From the NCBI RefSeq assembly GCF_024345835.1, contig NZ_JAGQBW010000023.1:1-38516 (forward strand): DNA of 38,516 nucleotides, written 5' to 3'. Under the pieces are notes generated by a model that had not been told where the DNA came from, did not search any database, and saw only the letters and a program-made list of their open reading frames with translations. The position numbers and the translations under genes are program-made. Positions within the stretch are counted from its first letter, which is position 1; the number at the start of each line of letters is the position of its first letter. This document shows positions 9,875-17,446 of this stretch, piece after piece. The stretch comes from Synechococcus sp. HJ21-Hayes. Lineage in GTDB: Bacteria > Cyanobacteriota > Cyanobacteriia > PCC-6307 > Cyanobiaceae.

Positions 9875-10210
9875 CTAGTTTTGATCTAACTCGTTCTTTG
9901 GCGAGCACTGAAAATAGCCCTGGCTGCTCTGGTTCGAGCCGTAGTTAATACATGACAATCGCTGATCTTGACTGTCTCGGCAAGTAATAACCTGCCCGGG
10001 TATCAGAGTGCAGTCAACAATAGAGTTGTTATCACTGTTGATACATTCACCAGTTCCATCTTGATTGGACGTGCAGTAGATATTGGTAGTATCTGAATCA
10101 AATGATTGGGCCAAGAGAGTCTGCATGCTTGCCGTGCTCTTGACCTGGCTGAACACCAAGATTGCAACCGATCCAGCAATGGCGTGGGTAATTGCTTGGA
10201 GAAGCCGCAC
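9875..10210 (-). CDS. Small Cys-rich secreted protein (paralogue of 14273-14695)
   Basis: A 111-residue product with an N-terminal hydrophobic segment (HAIAGSVAILVFSQV) followed by a compact mature domain with six cysteines. The core reads YCTSNQDGTGECIN, then LIPGQVITC, then LSC and YFQCSPKNE. The same pattern recurs in the protein encoded at 14273-14695, so the two form a paralogous family that I cannot link to a known one. Six cysteines in an exported domain suggest disulfides. GTG at 10210 is the start, eight bases after the preceding stop, so it is probably the last cistron of the four-gene operon. Confidence 0.65.
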   Translation of the reverse strand: MRLLQAITHAIAGSVAILVFSQVKSTASMQTLLAQSFDSDTTNIYCTSNQDGTGECINSDNNSIVDCTLIPGQVITCRDSQDQRLSCINYGSNQSSQGYFQCSPKNELDQN

Positions 10211-10218
10211 GAGTGGTT

Positions 10219-10857
10219 TCAGCTTTTGTTGGTTTTAGGGGCTTTTAGAGTTGGCTGCGGAATCAATGGAGTTGGGTTAGGCCTTGCGCTTGTCCTTGGT
10301 ATGGACTTGAGAACTTTTGTCTGGGCACATTTTTCGAGAAGTGGATACACCTCTGGATCAACTGCAATGCCATCTTTTTCCAGGGATGCGCAAGCTCGAA
10401 TCATCGAGAGTTCAGTCGAAATCTTGCGATCGATGGTGATTTGATTGGCAAGCTCTGCACAGTTTTTAAGAACGGTTGAACCAAATGGAACCAGCACTCC
10501 GATATTTGCTGAATAGTTACCGCTTTGAGCCCTACTCACCGTACTGATGGTATCAGAATTGACTTGATTTGCATTTCCATAGTTTCCCCCAACATACATC
10601 GTGGGCGTACGGCAAAAAATACCGGGGGCAAAGCCGTTTTCGTTGTTATAAGCGTTATTTGTTTGGTAGTTGATATTCGTTCCTCCCGTGGTAGCTGTGG
10701 TTACGTTTGCCGATGGACTTGCTGTGCCCGTAGTGGAAATTGGGCTGTTATTTCCCTCAGTATTGTTTTGCGCTTGGGCTGACAACGGAATAGAGCTTAA
10801 CAGCAGCAATAAAAGCAGCCCACGAAAAGCAGACTTGATCTGACATTCGGCTTGCAT
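10219..10857 (-). CDS. Secreted protein of unknown function with four cysteines
   Basis: A 212-residue protein. A strong hydrophobic signal (RGLLLLLLLSSIPLSAQAQ) precedes an Asn/Thr/Ser/Gly-rich linker. A folded-looking region with FCRTPTMYVGGNYGNAN and VLVPFG comes next. A helical C-terminal part carries three more cysteines (KNCAEL, RACASLE, EKCAQ), and the tail is basic and Pro-rich. The GGNYG...VPFG arrangement suggests a small beta-rich exported domain, but I do not recognise the family. It begins three bases after the preceding stop and ends eight bases before the next start, as expected within an operon. Confidence 0.62.
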   Translation of the reverse strand: MQAECQIKSAFRGLLLLLLLSSIPLSAQAQNNTEGNNSPISTTGTASPSANVTTATTGGTNINYQTNNAYNNENGFAPGIFCRTPTMYVGGNYGNANQVNSDTISTVSRAQSGNYSANIGVLVPFGSTVLKNCAELANQITIDRKISTELSMIRACASLEKDGIAVDPEVYPLLEKCAQTKVLKSIPRTSARPNPTPLIPQPTLKAPKTNKS

Positions 10858-10860
10858 TGC

Positions 10861-11373
10861 CTAGAAAGAAGAGAAGAAAGAATTGACAAAATTTGAACTG
10901 GTTGAGTCAATAACGAGTTGGGTGGTGACGCTTCCGCTAGCAGATCCCTGCGCAGTGCTGTAAGTATCTTTGGGTTGACCTTCGATATCCTTGGGTGTAA
11001 TTCTTACTTCGTAAGCGGTTCCCTCTCCATACTTGAGATTACCGATTGAAGAAGCTCCCTGTGCTGCTCCCGAAGCAGATGACGTCGTTGATCCTGGCGT
11101 ATTGCCAGTGTTACTCAGAACTGCCGTTGGGTCGGTGATTTCTTGGAACGACGTACTATCCGGACCCACAATGAGCTTCGCTGATGTGTAAACATCAAAA
11201 TTAGGAGTCATCGTTGCAGATGATGACACGCCGTTAGTGTTGGAAATCGTAACTGACAACCGATTGGTTGTACCAGTACTAGAATTTGTGTTGGTCTGAG
11301 TGGCTTGGGCGTAGGCTTGCTGGGCTGGTGCAAGAACAACGAGGGCAACTGCAGCCAGGAGAAGTTTTTTCAT
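10861..11373 (-). CDS. Small secreted Ser/Thr/Asn-rich protein
   Basis: A 170-residue exported protein. The signal peptide is textbook (KKLLLAAVALVVLAPAQQAYA) with cleavage after AYA. The mature chain is Ser/Thr/Asn/Gly-rich with beta-type alternation (NRLSVTISNTNG, SAKLIVGPDSTSFQ, AYEVRITPKD) and no cysteine. It ends STSSNFVNSFFSSF. That last segment resembles the ends of the neighbours at 11370 (SASPSFINSFSRSLR) and 8428 (SASAFMQAFG). Its ATG overlaps the stop of the preceding gene (ATGA), so translation is probably coupled. Composition and context suggest a surface subunit; function is unknown. Confidence 0.68.
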   Translation of the reverse strand: MKKLLLAAVALVVLAPAQQAYAQATQTNTNSSTGTTNRLSVTISNTNGVSSSATMTPNFDVYTSAKLIVGPDSTSFQEITDPTAVLSNTGNTPGSTTSSASGAAQGASSIGNLKYGEGTAYEVRITPKDIEGQPKDTYSTAQGSASGSVTTQLVIDSTSSNFVNSFFSSF

Positions 11374-11933
11374 CGCAGTGATCGGGAGAAGCTATTAATA
11401 AATGATGGGCTCGCTGACCTTGCTTCCCTAACGAGAAACAGGGATGTGTAAGCGGAGTAATTGATCAAAGCTGGCTCAACAGCTGGATCTGCGGCTGGAT
11501 TGGCCAAGGCAAACGCGGACGTTTCAAGAGTTGATGGACCAAGAATCAAACTGCCGTCTGTGGTGAATCCCTTGTGAGACACCTCTGTTCGCGTATTTCC
11601 GGAAACACCTTGGGCCGCAATGGTTCCGTCGGAGAGGATGAGCTCGGTTTCCGCTACAGAAGAGCCACCGCCTGTGCTTGATGCTCCGCCTGAGCTGTTG
11701 GTGCCCGATTGGGCAGCTTTTCTGGCATAGAGCGACTGAGGGTCGGAAGTCACCATGCGCAGCCCGCCGGTCACGCCTACAAATTGCGCAAATCCAGGCA
11801 AGGGGCCGCCAAGCATGCAAAAACCGACAAATCCAAGCCGCAAGACCGCAGCAAGGCTCTGCCCAAGAGGGACGCAATGCCTTGCGCGACGGAGACATGC
11901 TCGAGACGGCGCCGGTGGCCCCATGAGAGACAT
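11370..11933 (-). CDS. Secreted protein, first gene of the four-gene operon
   Basis: About 187 residues. The N terminus has a basic region, then a hydrophobic signal (LRLGFVGFCMLGGPLPGFAQ). The mature chain carries VGVTGGLRMVTSDPQSLYAR, a Ser/Gly linker and a beta-type region (GSLILGPSTLETSAFALAN). It ends INYSAYTSLFLVREARSASP plus SFINSFSRSLR. The LILGPST segment echoes LIVGPDST in the next gene, hinting at distant common ancestry. A longer frame reaches 12182, but it has no good start and runs through the promoter described at 11954-11982. ATG at 11933 (or 11924) just downstream of that promoter is therefore preferred. No known family recognised. Confidence 0.6.
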   Translation of the reverse strand: MSLMGPPAPSRACLRRARHCVPLGQSLAAVLRLGFVGFCMLGGPLPGFAQFVGVTGGLRMVTSDPQSLYARKAAQSGTNSSGGASSTGGGSSVAETELILSDGTIAAQGVSGNTRTEVSHKGFTTDGSLILGPSTLETSAFALANPAADPAVEPALINYSAYTSLFLVREARSASPSFINSFSRSLR

Positions 11934-11953
11934 GGATACTCGTATTTGCCTGA

Positions 11954-11982
11954 AGCATAGCAGTGGTGCAACGGCGCGGCAA
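11954..11982 (-). promoter_or_regulatory. Sigma-70 type promoter of the secreted-protein operon
   Basis: On the minus strand TTGCCG (-35, 11977-11982) and TATGCT (-10, 11954-11959, preceded by TGC) are separated by exactly 17 bases. The likely transcription start falls roughly ten bases ahead of the ATG at 11933. The leader is short. Confidence 0.55.
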
Positions 11983-12178
11983 CGCTCTGTTTGCAACGGC
12001 CGGCTGGGCAGGGCTCCTGCGGCCGACACCGAGACCGGAACCAGCCCTGGCCAGAGCTTCTCCACCGATCCGATTGAAAGGGACGGGTTTTGGTCGTTAC
12101 CGCGCAGCGGCAGCCACCGAGCTTGCGGATGCGTTCGATCAGGAGTGTGGCGCTTCCCGTTTATGGGGCATCTCCAGG

Positions 12179-14050
12179 TCAAGACTGGTGGTTAAGGAAT
12201 CCCCCATCCGTGCTGGTTCCGTTTGCGGGCTCCTCGTGAGTGACCTGCGGTTTGGTGAGCTGCCCTGTCAACCAGGCGGTTGCTTCAGCCACGAGTTCAG
12301 ACCAAGCCTGTTGCGGTTGCTGGCGGATCAGCTTCAGGCTCGGATACCACGGATGTCGATCGGCATCGGGGCTCCCCCAGCGCCAGTTAATACGCTGCGG
12401 CAACAGCACCACACCGGGAATCCCCAGGCAGCCAGCGAGATGGGCAGGTCCGCTGTCATCTGTCACCACCCAGTGGCAGAGGCTCATCAAGGCGGCCATG
12501 TGCTCCAGCCGCTGCACGCGATTCACGTCGCCTTGAATGCTCACAAACCGATGGCGGAAGCTGCAGGTCTCCAGTTGTTCCTGTCCGATTCCCTTTTGCA
12601 GCGAGAGCAGCCGCACCCCTGGCAGCTCGCTCACGGGCTGGAATGTCTCTAGCGGAATATTGCTGCTTTGCCGCTCCAACAGTGACTGCAGAGCAGAGCC
12701 ATGCCAGTTCAAACCCACGAGCCGTTCATCGGTCGACAGGTGCATGCGATCCTGCCATTGCTGAATCAGAGCTGGATCGGCCGTGAGGTTTGGAGTGCCC
12801 AGCGAAGGGTGTTCCGTGCAGCTGCCGAACAGGCCCGGCAAACTGGCTAGTGGCAGCGCTTCACCGCAGTGCTGCTGCGCCAAGGCCGCTAACGACTTCA
12901 CGGCAATGCTTGAACTGAGTGCTGTTTGGAGCAGGGCCAGCAGAGGCGGTTGTACGAACAGCTGCACCGGGATCGGCAACTGTTCCTGCAGCCAGGGCGC
13001 ATAACGACTCAAAAGCAACGTGTCGCCGAGGGTGCCTGTGCCGATCAAGGCCAATGGCCCCTTGCTCACTCCAACCTCAAATCTGGGCAGCGAACAACCA
13101 TGCCCAAGGCTCTGCCCCTGGGCCTCCAACAGCCTTCGCTGCTGATCAAACGCTTCGTACCCAGCACGCAGTTGCCCCTGCAGCAACAGACACTCCGCTT
13201 TCAGCGCATACAGGTCAGGCTGCTCCGGTTGGTGCTGAAGGGCTTGTTCAAGCACCGGTTGCAGCAGCTCCAGCCGTTGCTGTTCGAGTAGCAGCGGGCA
13301 GAGCAATCGCTGCAGTGGCCAGGGTCTGTCTCTGGTTTCAGCGTCCAGCAGAAGCTCTTGGGCCAGGCTCAAGGCCTGTTGTTCTTGGCCCTTGTTCTGC
13401 AACAGCCGCGCCTCAATGGCGCGGCCCAGCTGCAGCCAGGCAGATGATGCGTTCGCACCAGATCGTTGAGGCACTTCACTGAGCAGGGCCTCAGCTGCCT
13501 GGCTTTGCTGATGTTCAAATAGGCATAGCGACAGGCAAACGCGAGCCTCAGGGTCGCTCGGCGCTTGCTCAAGCCAATCTTCGAACAGTGGCAGGGCCTG
13601 CCTGCTGTTTCCCAAGCGCAGCAGCAGGCGAGCGGAGTGCTGGATGGCTCCCAGGTGATGGGGTTGCTGCTCCAGAAGCCACTGAAAGTGCTCCAAGGCT
13701 GGCTTCATGCGTCCCAGGGCTTCGGCGGCACAACCCTGCTCCCATCTGAGTTCAGGCCTCGTGCTGGCCTGCTCCAGCCAGGCATCACGCCATTGGGCTG
13801 CTTGGTCAGTGTCTCCACGCTGTGCTGCAAGTTCGCCGAGATCGCGATAGACCTCAGGCAGATTGGATTGCGACTGAAGCAGCAATCTCAGAAATGGCTC
13901 GGCATCATGGAGCCGTCCCAGCTTGCGTAGTGGTGCAACCTGCTTCTCATACAGCTGCAGCTGGGGCGTTCTGCTGTGGCCTTGAGAGGATTCGGATCTG
14001 GTGTTGCCAAATCCACGCTGACGCAGTGATGATCGATTTAGGCGGGACAT
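12179..14050 (-). CDS. TPR-glycosyltransferase fusion (GT9/heptosyltransferase-like fold)
   Basis: A 623-residue protein. Residues 30 to about 310 form helical TPR-type repeats (FLRLLLQSQSNLPEVYRDLG and similar). The C-terminal half is a GT-B glycosyltransferase. It begins near KGPLALIGTGTLGDTLLLSR (around residue 330) and contains the nucleotide-sugar site DSGPAHLAGCLGIPGVVLLP (residues 532-551), followed by WRWG and PWYPSLKLIRQ. TPR plus this GT domain is a common bacterial protein-glycosylation design, where the TPRs hold the acceptor. No signal peptide is seen, so it acts in the cytoplasm. It lies just upstream of the secreted Ser/Thr/Asn-rich proteins, which are attractive acceptors; that link is inference. 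The start at 14050 fits the N terminus MSRLNRSSLRQRGF. Confidence 0.8.
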   Translation of the reverse strand: MSRLNRSSLRQRGFGNTRSESSQGHSRTPQLQLYEKQVAPLRKLGRLHDAEPFLRLLLQSQSNLPEVYRDLGELAAQRGDTDQAAQWRDAWLEQASTRPELRWEQGCAAEALGRMKPALEHFQWLLEQQPHHLGAIQHSARLLLRLGNSRQALPLFEDWLEQAPSDPEARVCLSLCLFEHQQSQAAEALLSEVPQRSGANASSAWLQLGRAIEARLLQNKGQEQQALSLAQELLLDAETRDRPWPLQRLLCPLLLEQQRLELLQPVLEQALQHQPEQPDLYALKAECLLLQGQLRAGYEAFDQQRRLLEAQGQSLGHGCSLPRFEVGVSKGPLALIGTGTLGDTLLLSRYAPWLQEQLPIPVQLFVQPPLLALLQTALSSSIAVKSLAALAQQHCGEALPLASLPGLFGSCTEHPSLGTPNLTADPALIQQWQDRMHLSTDERLVGLNWHGSALQSLLERQSSNIPLETFQPVSELPGVRLLSLQKGIGQEQLETCSFRHRFVSIQGDVNRVQRLEHMAALMSLCHWVVTDDSGPAHLAGCLGIPGVVLLPQRINWRWGSPDADRHPWYPSLKLIRQQPQQAWSELVAEATAWLTGQLTKPQVTHEEPANGTSTDGGFLNHQS

Positions 14051-14093
14051 CGCTGTTAAGGCACTATTTGACTGCTAAAAGTATAATAATCTT

Positions 14094-14107
14094 CGGGAGG
14101 TCTCCCG
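14094..14107. promoter_or_regulatory. Small perfect inverted repeat upstream of the glycosyltransferase gene
   Basis: CGGGAG and CTCCCG flank two bases, about 45 bases ahead of the glycosyltransferase start. An A/T-rich stretch resembling a -10 (TATTAT/TATACT on the minus strand) follows directly. It could be an operator or the base of an RNA hairpin; the function is not shown. Confidence 0.3.
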
Positions 14108-14272
14108 ATCAGGCGGATTATCGCGCCAGCACCGCTGACCGACCTCAGGTTGCAAGCTCAGATTGGCGGCTCTGAGCGCGCCAGGTGAACACTTGCCATT
14201 GTAGACCCATCGCCTGCCATAAAAGGCAAGGAAAGCATTTGACGCGGTTGTGTTTTTTGGGCATACATCCAC

Positions 14273-14695
14273 TTAGAATTCGTCTTCGAAGGTGTTTTTG
14301 ATAGGCGCCTCGCCATTGGTCGCCGAGCCAGAGCCTCCCTCCAGCACATTGTCGAGGGCCCTCGGCAATGCATCGCCTATTGCTGCTCCATAAAGAGCGG
14401 CCTCGTCTTCTGGATCGCACCAGAACTGTGCTTGATTGGCTGTGATGCCGCTGATCCACACGCATTCCAGAGATCTGGATGCCGCTGGGCAAGAAATGAT
14501 TTGCCCCGGCACAATCAGGCACGTTATCTTCCGGCCATCTTCTTCGTTAACACATTCCCCTGTTCCATCATTATTGGATGTACAGTACGCGAAAAATCCA
14601 TCCATGACACGGGCCATGGATGAGCCTGGAAGCAGGGTTACCTGCGCTGCAAGCAACAGTCCAGATAGGGTTAACGATCTTCGACTGATTGCCAT
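14273..14695 (-). CDS. Cys-rich secreted protein (paralogue of 9875-10210)
   Basis: A 140-residue product. The N terminus is basic and then hydrophobic (RRSLTLSGLLLAAQVTLL), a signal peptide that may be cut near SSMA. The core AYCTSNNDGTGECVN, IVPGQIISC, LEC and FWCDPEDE aligns cysteine for cysteine with the protein at 9875-10210. A C-terminal extension of about 45 residues, acidic and Gly/Asn-rich, is extra. The longer frame from 14911 adds 72 basic residues with no signal and is rejected. ATG at 14695 has AAGG about eight bases upstream. It is transcribed in the same direction as the glycosyltransferase and lies just upstream of it. Family unknown. Confidence 0.65.
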   Translation of the reverse strand: MAISRRSLTLSGLLLAAQVTLLPGSSMARVMDGFFAYCTSNNDGTGECVNEEDGRKITCLIVPGQIISCPAASRSLECVWISGITANQAQFWCDPEDEAALYGAAIGDALPRALDNVLEGGSGSATNGEAPIKNTFEDEF

Positions 14696-14948
14696 TTGGC
14701 GCCCTTGCTTTTGCGCAAAGCGGGGGCGTTTCACCTGATTCCCCTTGGCGCTTGCTGTCTTGCTTGTGATTGCATCCAATGTCTTTCTCTTGTTTGGATT
14801 TCTCGTGTGCCTTGAGTATCGATGGGTGTCAATGCAGGTTTGCCAAGAGAGCCACGGCTCTGCCCTCTCCTTGTTGCCGGGAAGATCATGGAAGACCAGC
14901 AGTCGAGACATGAAGGGCCATAGGTGACAGGGGCAGAATTGCTCTCGT

Positions 14949-15479
14949 TTAGTTCAAGAAATAGGGCGCCAACTTATTGACAACACCAACTGGCTCATAG
15001 CAGCGCTTGGCAACTTTGCGCTTGGGTTCGCGTGAATACAGGCAAAGTTTACTGTCTTCATAGTAAAAGGTGCCCCATGTTCGCCTGCCTTGAAAATCGA
15101 CCGTGTATTCAGGCATATTGAGACGATTCTGTGTCTGCAATCCGCAGCCTTTGACTGGATCACGCTTGATGGTCCAGATGCGGCCCCTGAGATCCACCCC
15201 ATAGGTTTTGCTACTTGTTGCAGAGCGGTACAGGTCGTATTCGCTGAACTTCTTTTCAATGCTTGTGCATTGCTCTAAGCGCTGGATGGCCTTCTTGCGC
15301 GCCTCCTGATTGCCCGCCTGTTGTTGATACTCGTCCTTCAAATCCACAACCTGCTCAGCGCGCAGGCCCAGTACTGGCACTGCGCTGAAGATCACAGCCC
15401 CCATGAGCAGGGAGGCACCCCATCTACCCCTTGCAGAGAGGGCGGATGGGACCCTCAAGGGTGGCTGCCGGCCGCTCAT
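14949..15479 (-). CDS. Secreted or periplasmic protein of unknown function
   Basis: A 176-residue product. After a basic start, a hydrophobic segment (WGASLLMGAVIFSAVPVLGL) ends in RAEQ, a plausible signal peptide. The mature part begins with a short helix (VVDLKDEYQQQAGNQEARKK). It continues as a beta-rich region with four cysteines (EQCTS, KGCGL, SKLCLY, KRCYEP) and many aromatic residues (WGTFYYEDSKLCLYSRE). I do not recognise the family. A start ten residues upstream (15509) is possible; ATG at 15479 gives a more usual signal length. It is the last gene of the island before GC-rich metabolic genes resume. Confidence 0.6.
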   Translation of the reverse strand: MSGRQPPLRVPSALSARGRWGASLLMGAVIFSAVPVLGLRAEQVVDLKDEYQQQAGNQEARKKAIQRLEQCTSIEKKFSEYDLYRSATSSKTYGVDLRGRIWTIKRDPVKGCGLQTQNRLNMPEYTVDFQGRRTWGTFYYEDSKLCLYSREPKRKVAKRCYEPVGVVNKLAPYFLN

Positions 15480-15634
15480 GGATACCAAAATGCTGATTAT
15501 GCATGCCATTGTGGCCGGTTTGGTCGATCCGCACTAGGGGGCCCGGAAAACCCAGGTCTGGGGTCCTGGGCGGCAAGCAGCTCGGCTTCACCGAATGACG
15601 AGCTGACCACGGCCCACAAACGCACCGGCGGACG

Positions 15635-17446
15635 TTATGGCTTCTCCCCCACTGCCGCTGCATCCTGTCGACGGAGATCAGCAACGCCAAGGCTGCCCCC
15701 ACCTCCCGGCAGGACCTCCACGGAATTGGCAGAACCCATGGCCGGTGTCAGAACCAGCCGATGGCCGCGCTGCTGCAGCAGACGAACCGTGTCGGGGCTG
15801 AGCCCCTGCTCCATGCTGAGCTGATCGGGCCACAGCTGGCTGTGGATGCGGGTCTCAGCCACGGCGGCGGCAAGGTTGAGACCATGCACCAAGCGGTTGA
15901 GCAGCACCTGCAACACCGTGGTAATGATGCGGCTACCGCCTGGGCTGCCCGTGGACAACAGCGGGGTGCCATCACTGTGAAAAACCAGGGTGGGGGTCAT
16001 CGAACTGAGCGGCCGGCGGCCCGGTGCAATGGCGTTCTGGCTGCCCTGGCGTAGGCCATAGGCATTGGGTACGCCCGGCTTGGCCGTGAAGTCGTCCATC
16101 TCGTTATTGAGCAGGAAACCGGCCCCGGGAACGCTGATGCCATTGCCGTAGGCGGTGTTGAGGGTGGTGGTGAGTGCCACCAAGCCACCGTCACGATCCG
16201 CCACCGAAAGATGGGTGGTATTAGTGCCCTCCACCCCAGGCGTGGACTCCGCTTCCAGTTCAGCGGCGGGCCGATGGCGATCAAGCCACAACCGTTGCCG
16301 TTGCTCGGCCGCGTAGCGCTCACTGAGGAGCCGTTGCAGGGGCATCGACACCTGGGCCGGATCCCCCAGCAGCCGATTGCGATCGCGATAGGCCAGGTTG
16401 ATCGCCTCCACCATCAGGTGGATCGTGGCGGCGCTATTCAGACCGCTCCTATCCAACTGGAGTGGCTCCAGCACCTGCAACACCTGCAGCATCGTTACGC
16501 CACCACCGCTGGGGGGCGGCATCGTGAGCACGCGATACCCCTGAAAGCCCTGCGACAGCGGCGAGGCCCACAGGGCCCGGTAGCTGGCCAAATCCGCCGG
16601 TGTGATCAAGCCCCCGCGCCCCTGCATCAGGCGCAGTAAGGCCTGACCAATGCGGCCACGGTAGAAACAGGCAGAACCCTCGCGAGCAATGCAACGCAGG
16701 CTGGCGGCGAGCTGCGGCTGGCGCAGGATCTCGCCGGGGCGGTAGGGCCGCCGATCGGGCTTGTAAAACAGTTGGGCGCTGGTTGGATCCGCCTGGAGGA
16801 GGGGGGCCGCAGCCTCGAGGGAGCTGCTCAACTCAGCCCCCACAGGGAAGCCCCGCTCCGCCAGGGTGATCGCCGGTGCCATCACGGCCGCTAGGCGCAG
16901 ACACCCGTAGCGCGCCTGCACCTGGGTGAGGCCGGCCACACTGCCTGGCACGGCAGTGCTGACCGGGCTGCGCAGTGCCCGCTCCCGGTTCACGCTGCCA
17001 TCAGGGTTGAGGAACAGATCGGCGCCGGCGGCCTGGGGAGCGGTTTCGCGGAAATTCAGGGCCACCGCCTCGCCGCGGCCGATCGCGATGGCTTCGGGCA
17101 GAGCAGGCTGCCGGGCCGCCGCACGGCAGGTGCTGATGCGGCCGGAGCGGGGCAGCCACAGCACCAGAAAACCGCCACCCCCCAGGTTGCCGGCCTGGGG
17201 CAGGGTCACCGCCAGGGCAAAGGAGGTGGCCACCGCCGCATCCACCGCATTGCCCCCCTGGCGCAGGATCTGGGCCCCCACCGCCGCGGCCCTGGCCTCC
17301 TGGGCCGCCACCATGCCGCCGCTGGACACCAGCGGATGGAAGCGCTGGCTGGCCTCCTGCAGCAGGTTGGGCTGGGCCATCGCCGGGGCCACAAGCACCA
17401 AGGCAGCCAGGGAGAGCGCAGGACGCAGCCCAGGAGCCATCGGCAT
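15635..17446 (-). CDS. ggt: Gamma-glutamyltransferase
   Basis: A 603-residue precursor of the Ntn-hydrolase that cleaves or transfers the gamma-glutamyl group of glutathione and related compounds. A signal peptide (LSLAALVLVAPAMAQ) predicts periplasmic location. The chain should self-cleave before Thr410 in GTNTTHLSVAD, the N-terminal nucleophile of the small subunit. Other landmarks are NLGGGGFLVLW, PLSSMTPTLVF and STGSPGGSRIITTVLQ, all at expected places. Start ATG at 17446 overlaps the 5-oxoprolinase stop by one base and has an excellent Shine-Dalgarno. Upstream in-frame codons lie inside the 5-oxoprolinase gene and are rejected. Product and neighbour act on connected steps of gamma-glutamyl metabolism. 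Confidence 0.95.
   Translation of the reverse strand: MPMAPGLRPALSLAALVLVAPAMAQPNLLQEASQRFHPLVSSGGMVAAQEARAAAVGAQILRQGGNAVDAAVATSFALAVTLPQAGNLGGGGFLVLWLPRSGRISTCRAAARQPALPEAIAIGRGEAVALNFRETAPQAAGADLFLNPDGSVNRERALRSPVSTAVPGSVAGLTQVQARYGCLRLAAVMAPAITLAERGFPVGAELSSSLEAAAPLLQADPTSAQLFYKPDRRPYRPGEILRQPQLAASLRCIAREGSACFYRGRIGQALLRLMQGRGGLITPADLASYRALWASPLSQGFQGYRVLTMPPPSGGGVTMLQVLQVLEPLQLDRSGLNSAATIHLMVEAINLAYRDRNRLLGDPAQVSMPLQRLLSERYAAEQRQRLWLDRHRPAAELEAESTPGVEGTNTTHLSVADRDGGLVALTTTLNTAYGNGISVPGAGFLLNNEMDDFTAKPGVPNAYGLRQGSQNAIAPGRRPLSSMTPTLVFHSDGTPLLSTGSPGGSRIITTVLQVLLNRLVHGLNLAAAVAETRIHSQLWPDQLSMEQGLSPDTVRLLQQRGHRLVLTPAMGSANSVEVLPGGGGSLGVADLRRQDAAAVGEKP

Noticed and set aside
11934-12182. Upstream extension of the first gene of the secreted operon
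   Set aside because: It begins with TTG, has no homology or signal, and contains the probable promoter.
15321-15824. Plus-strand open frame across the start of the ggt-island boundary
   Set aside because: It runs antisense through two minus-strand genes with clear signals, and its composition is typical of a GC-driven shadow frame.
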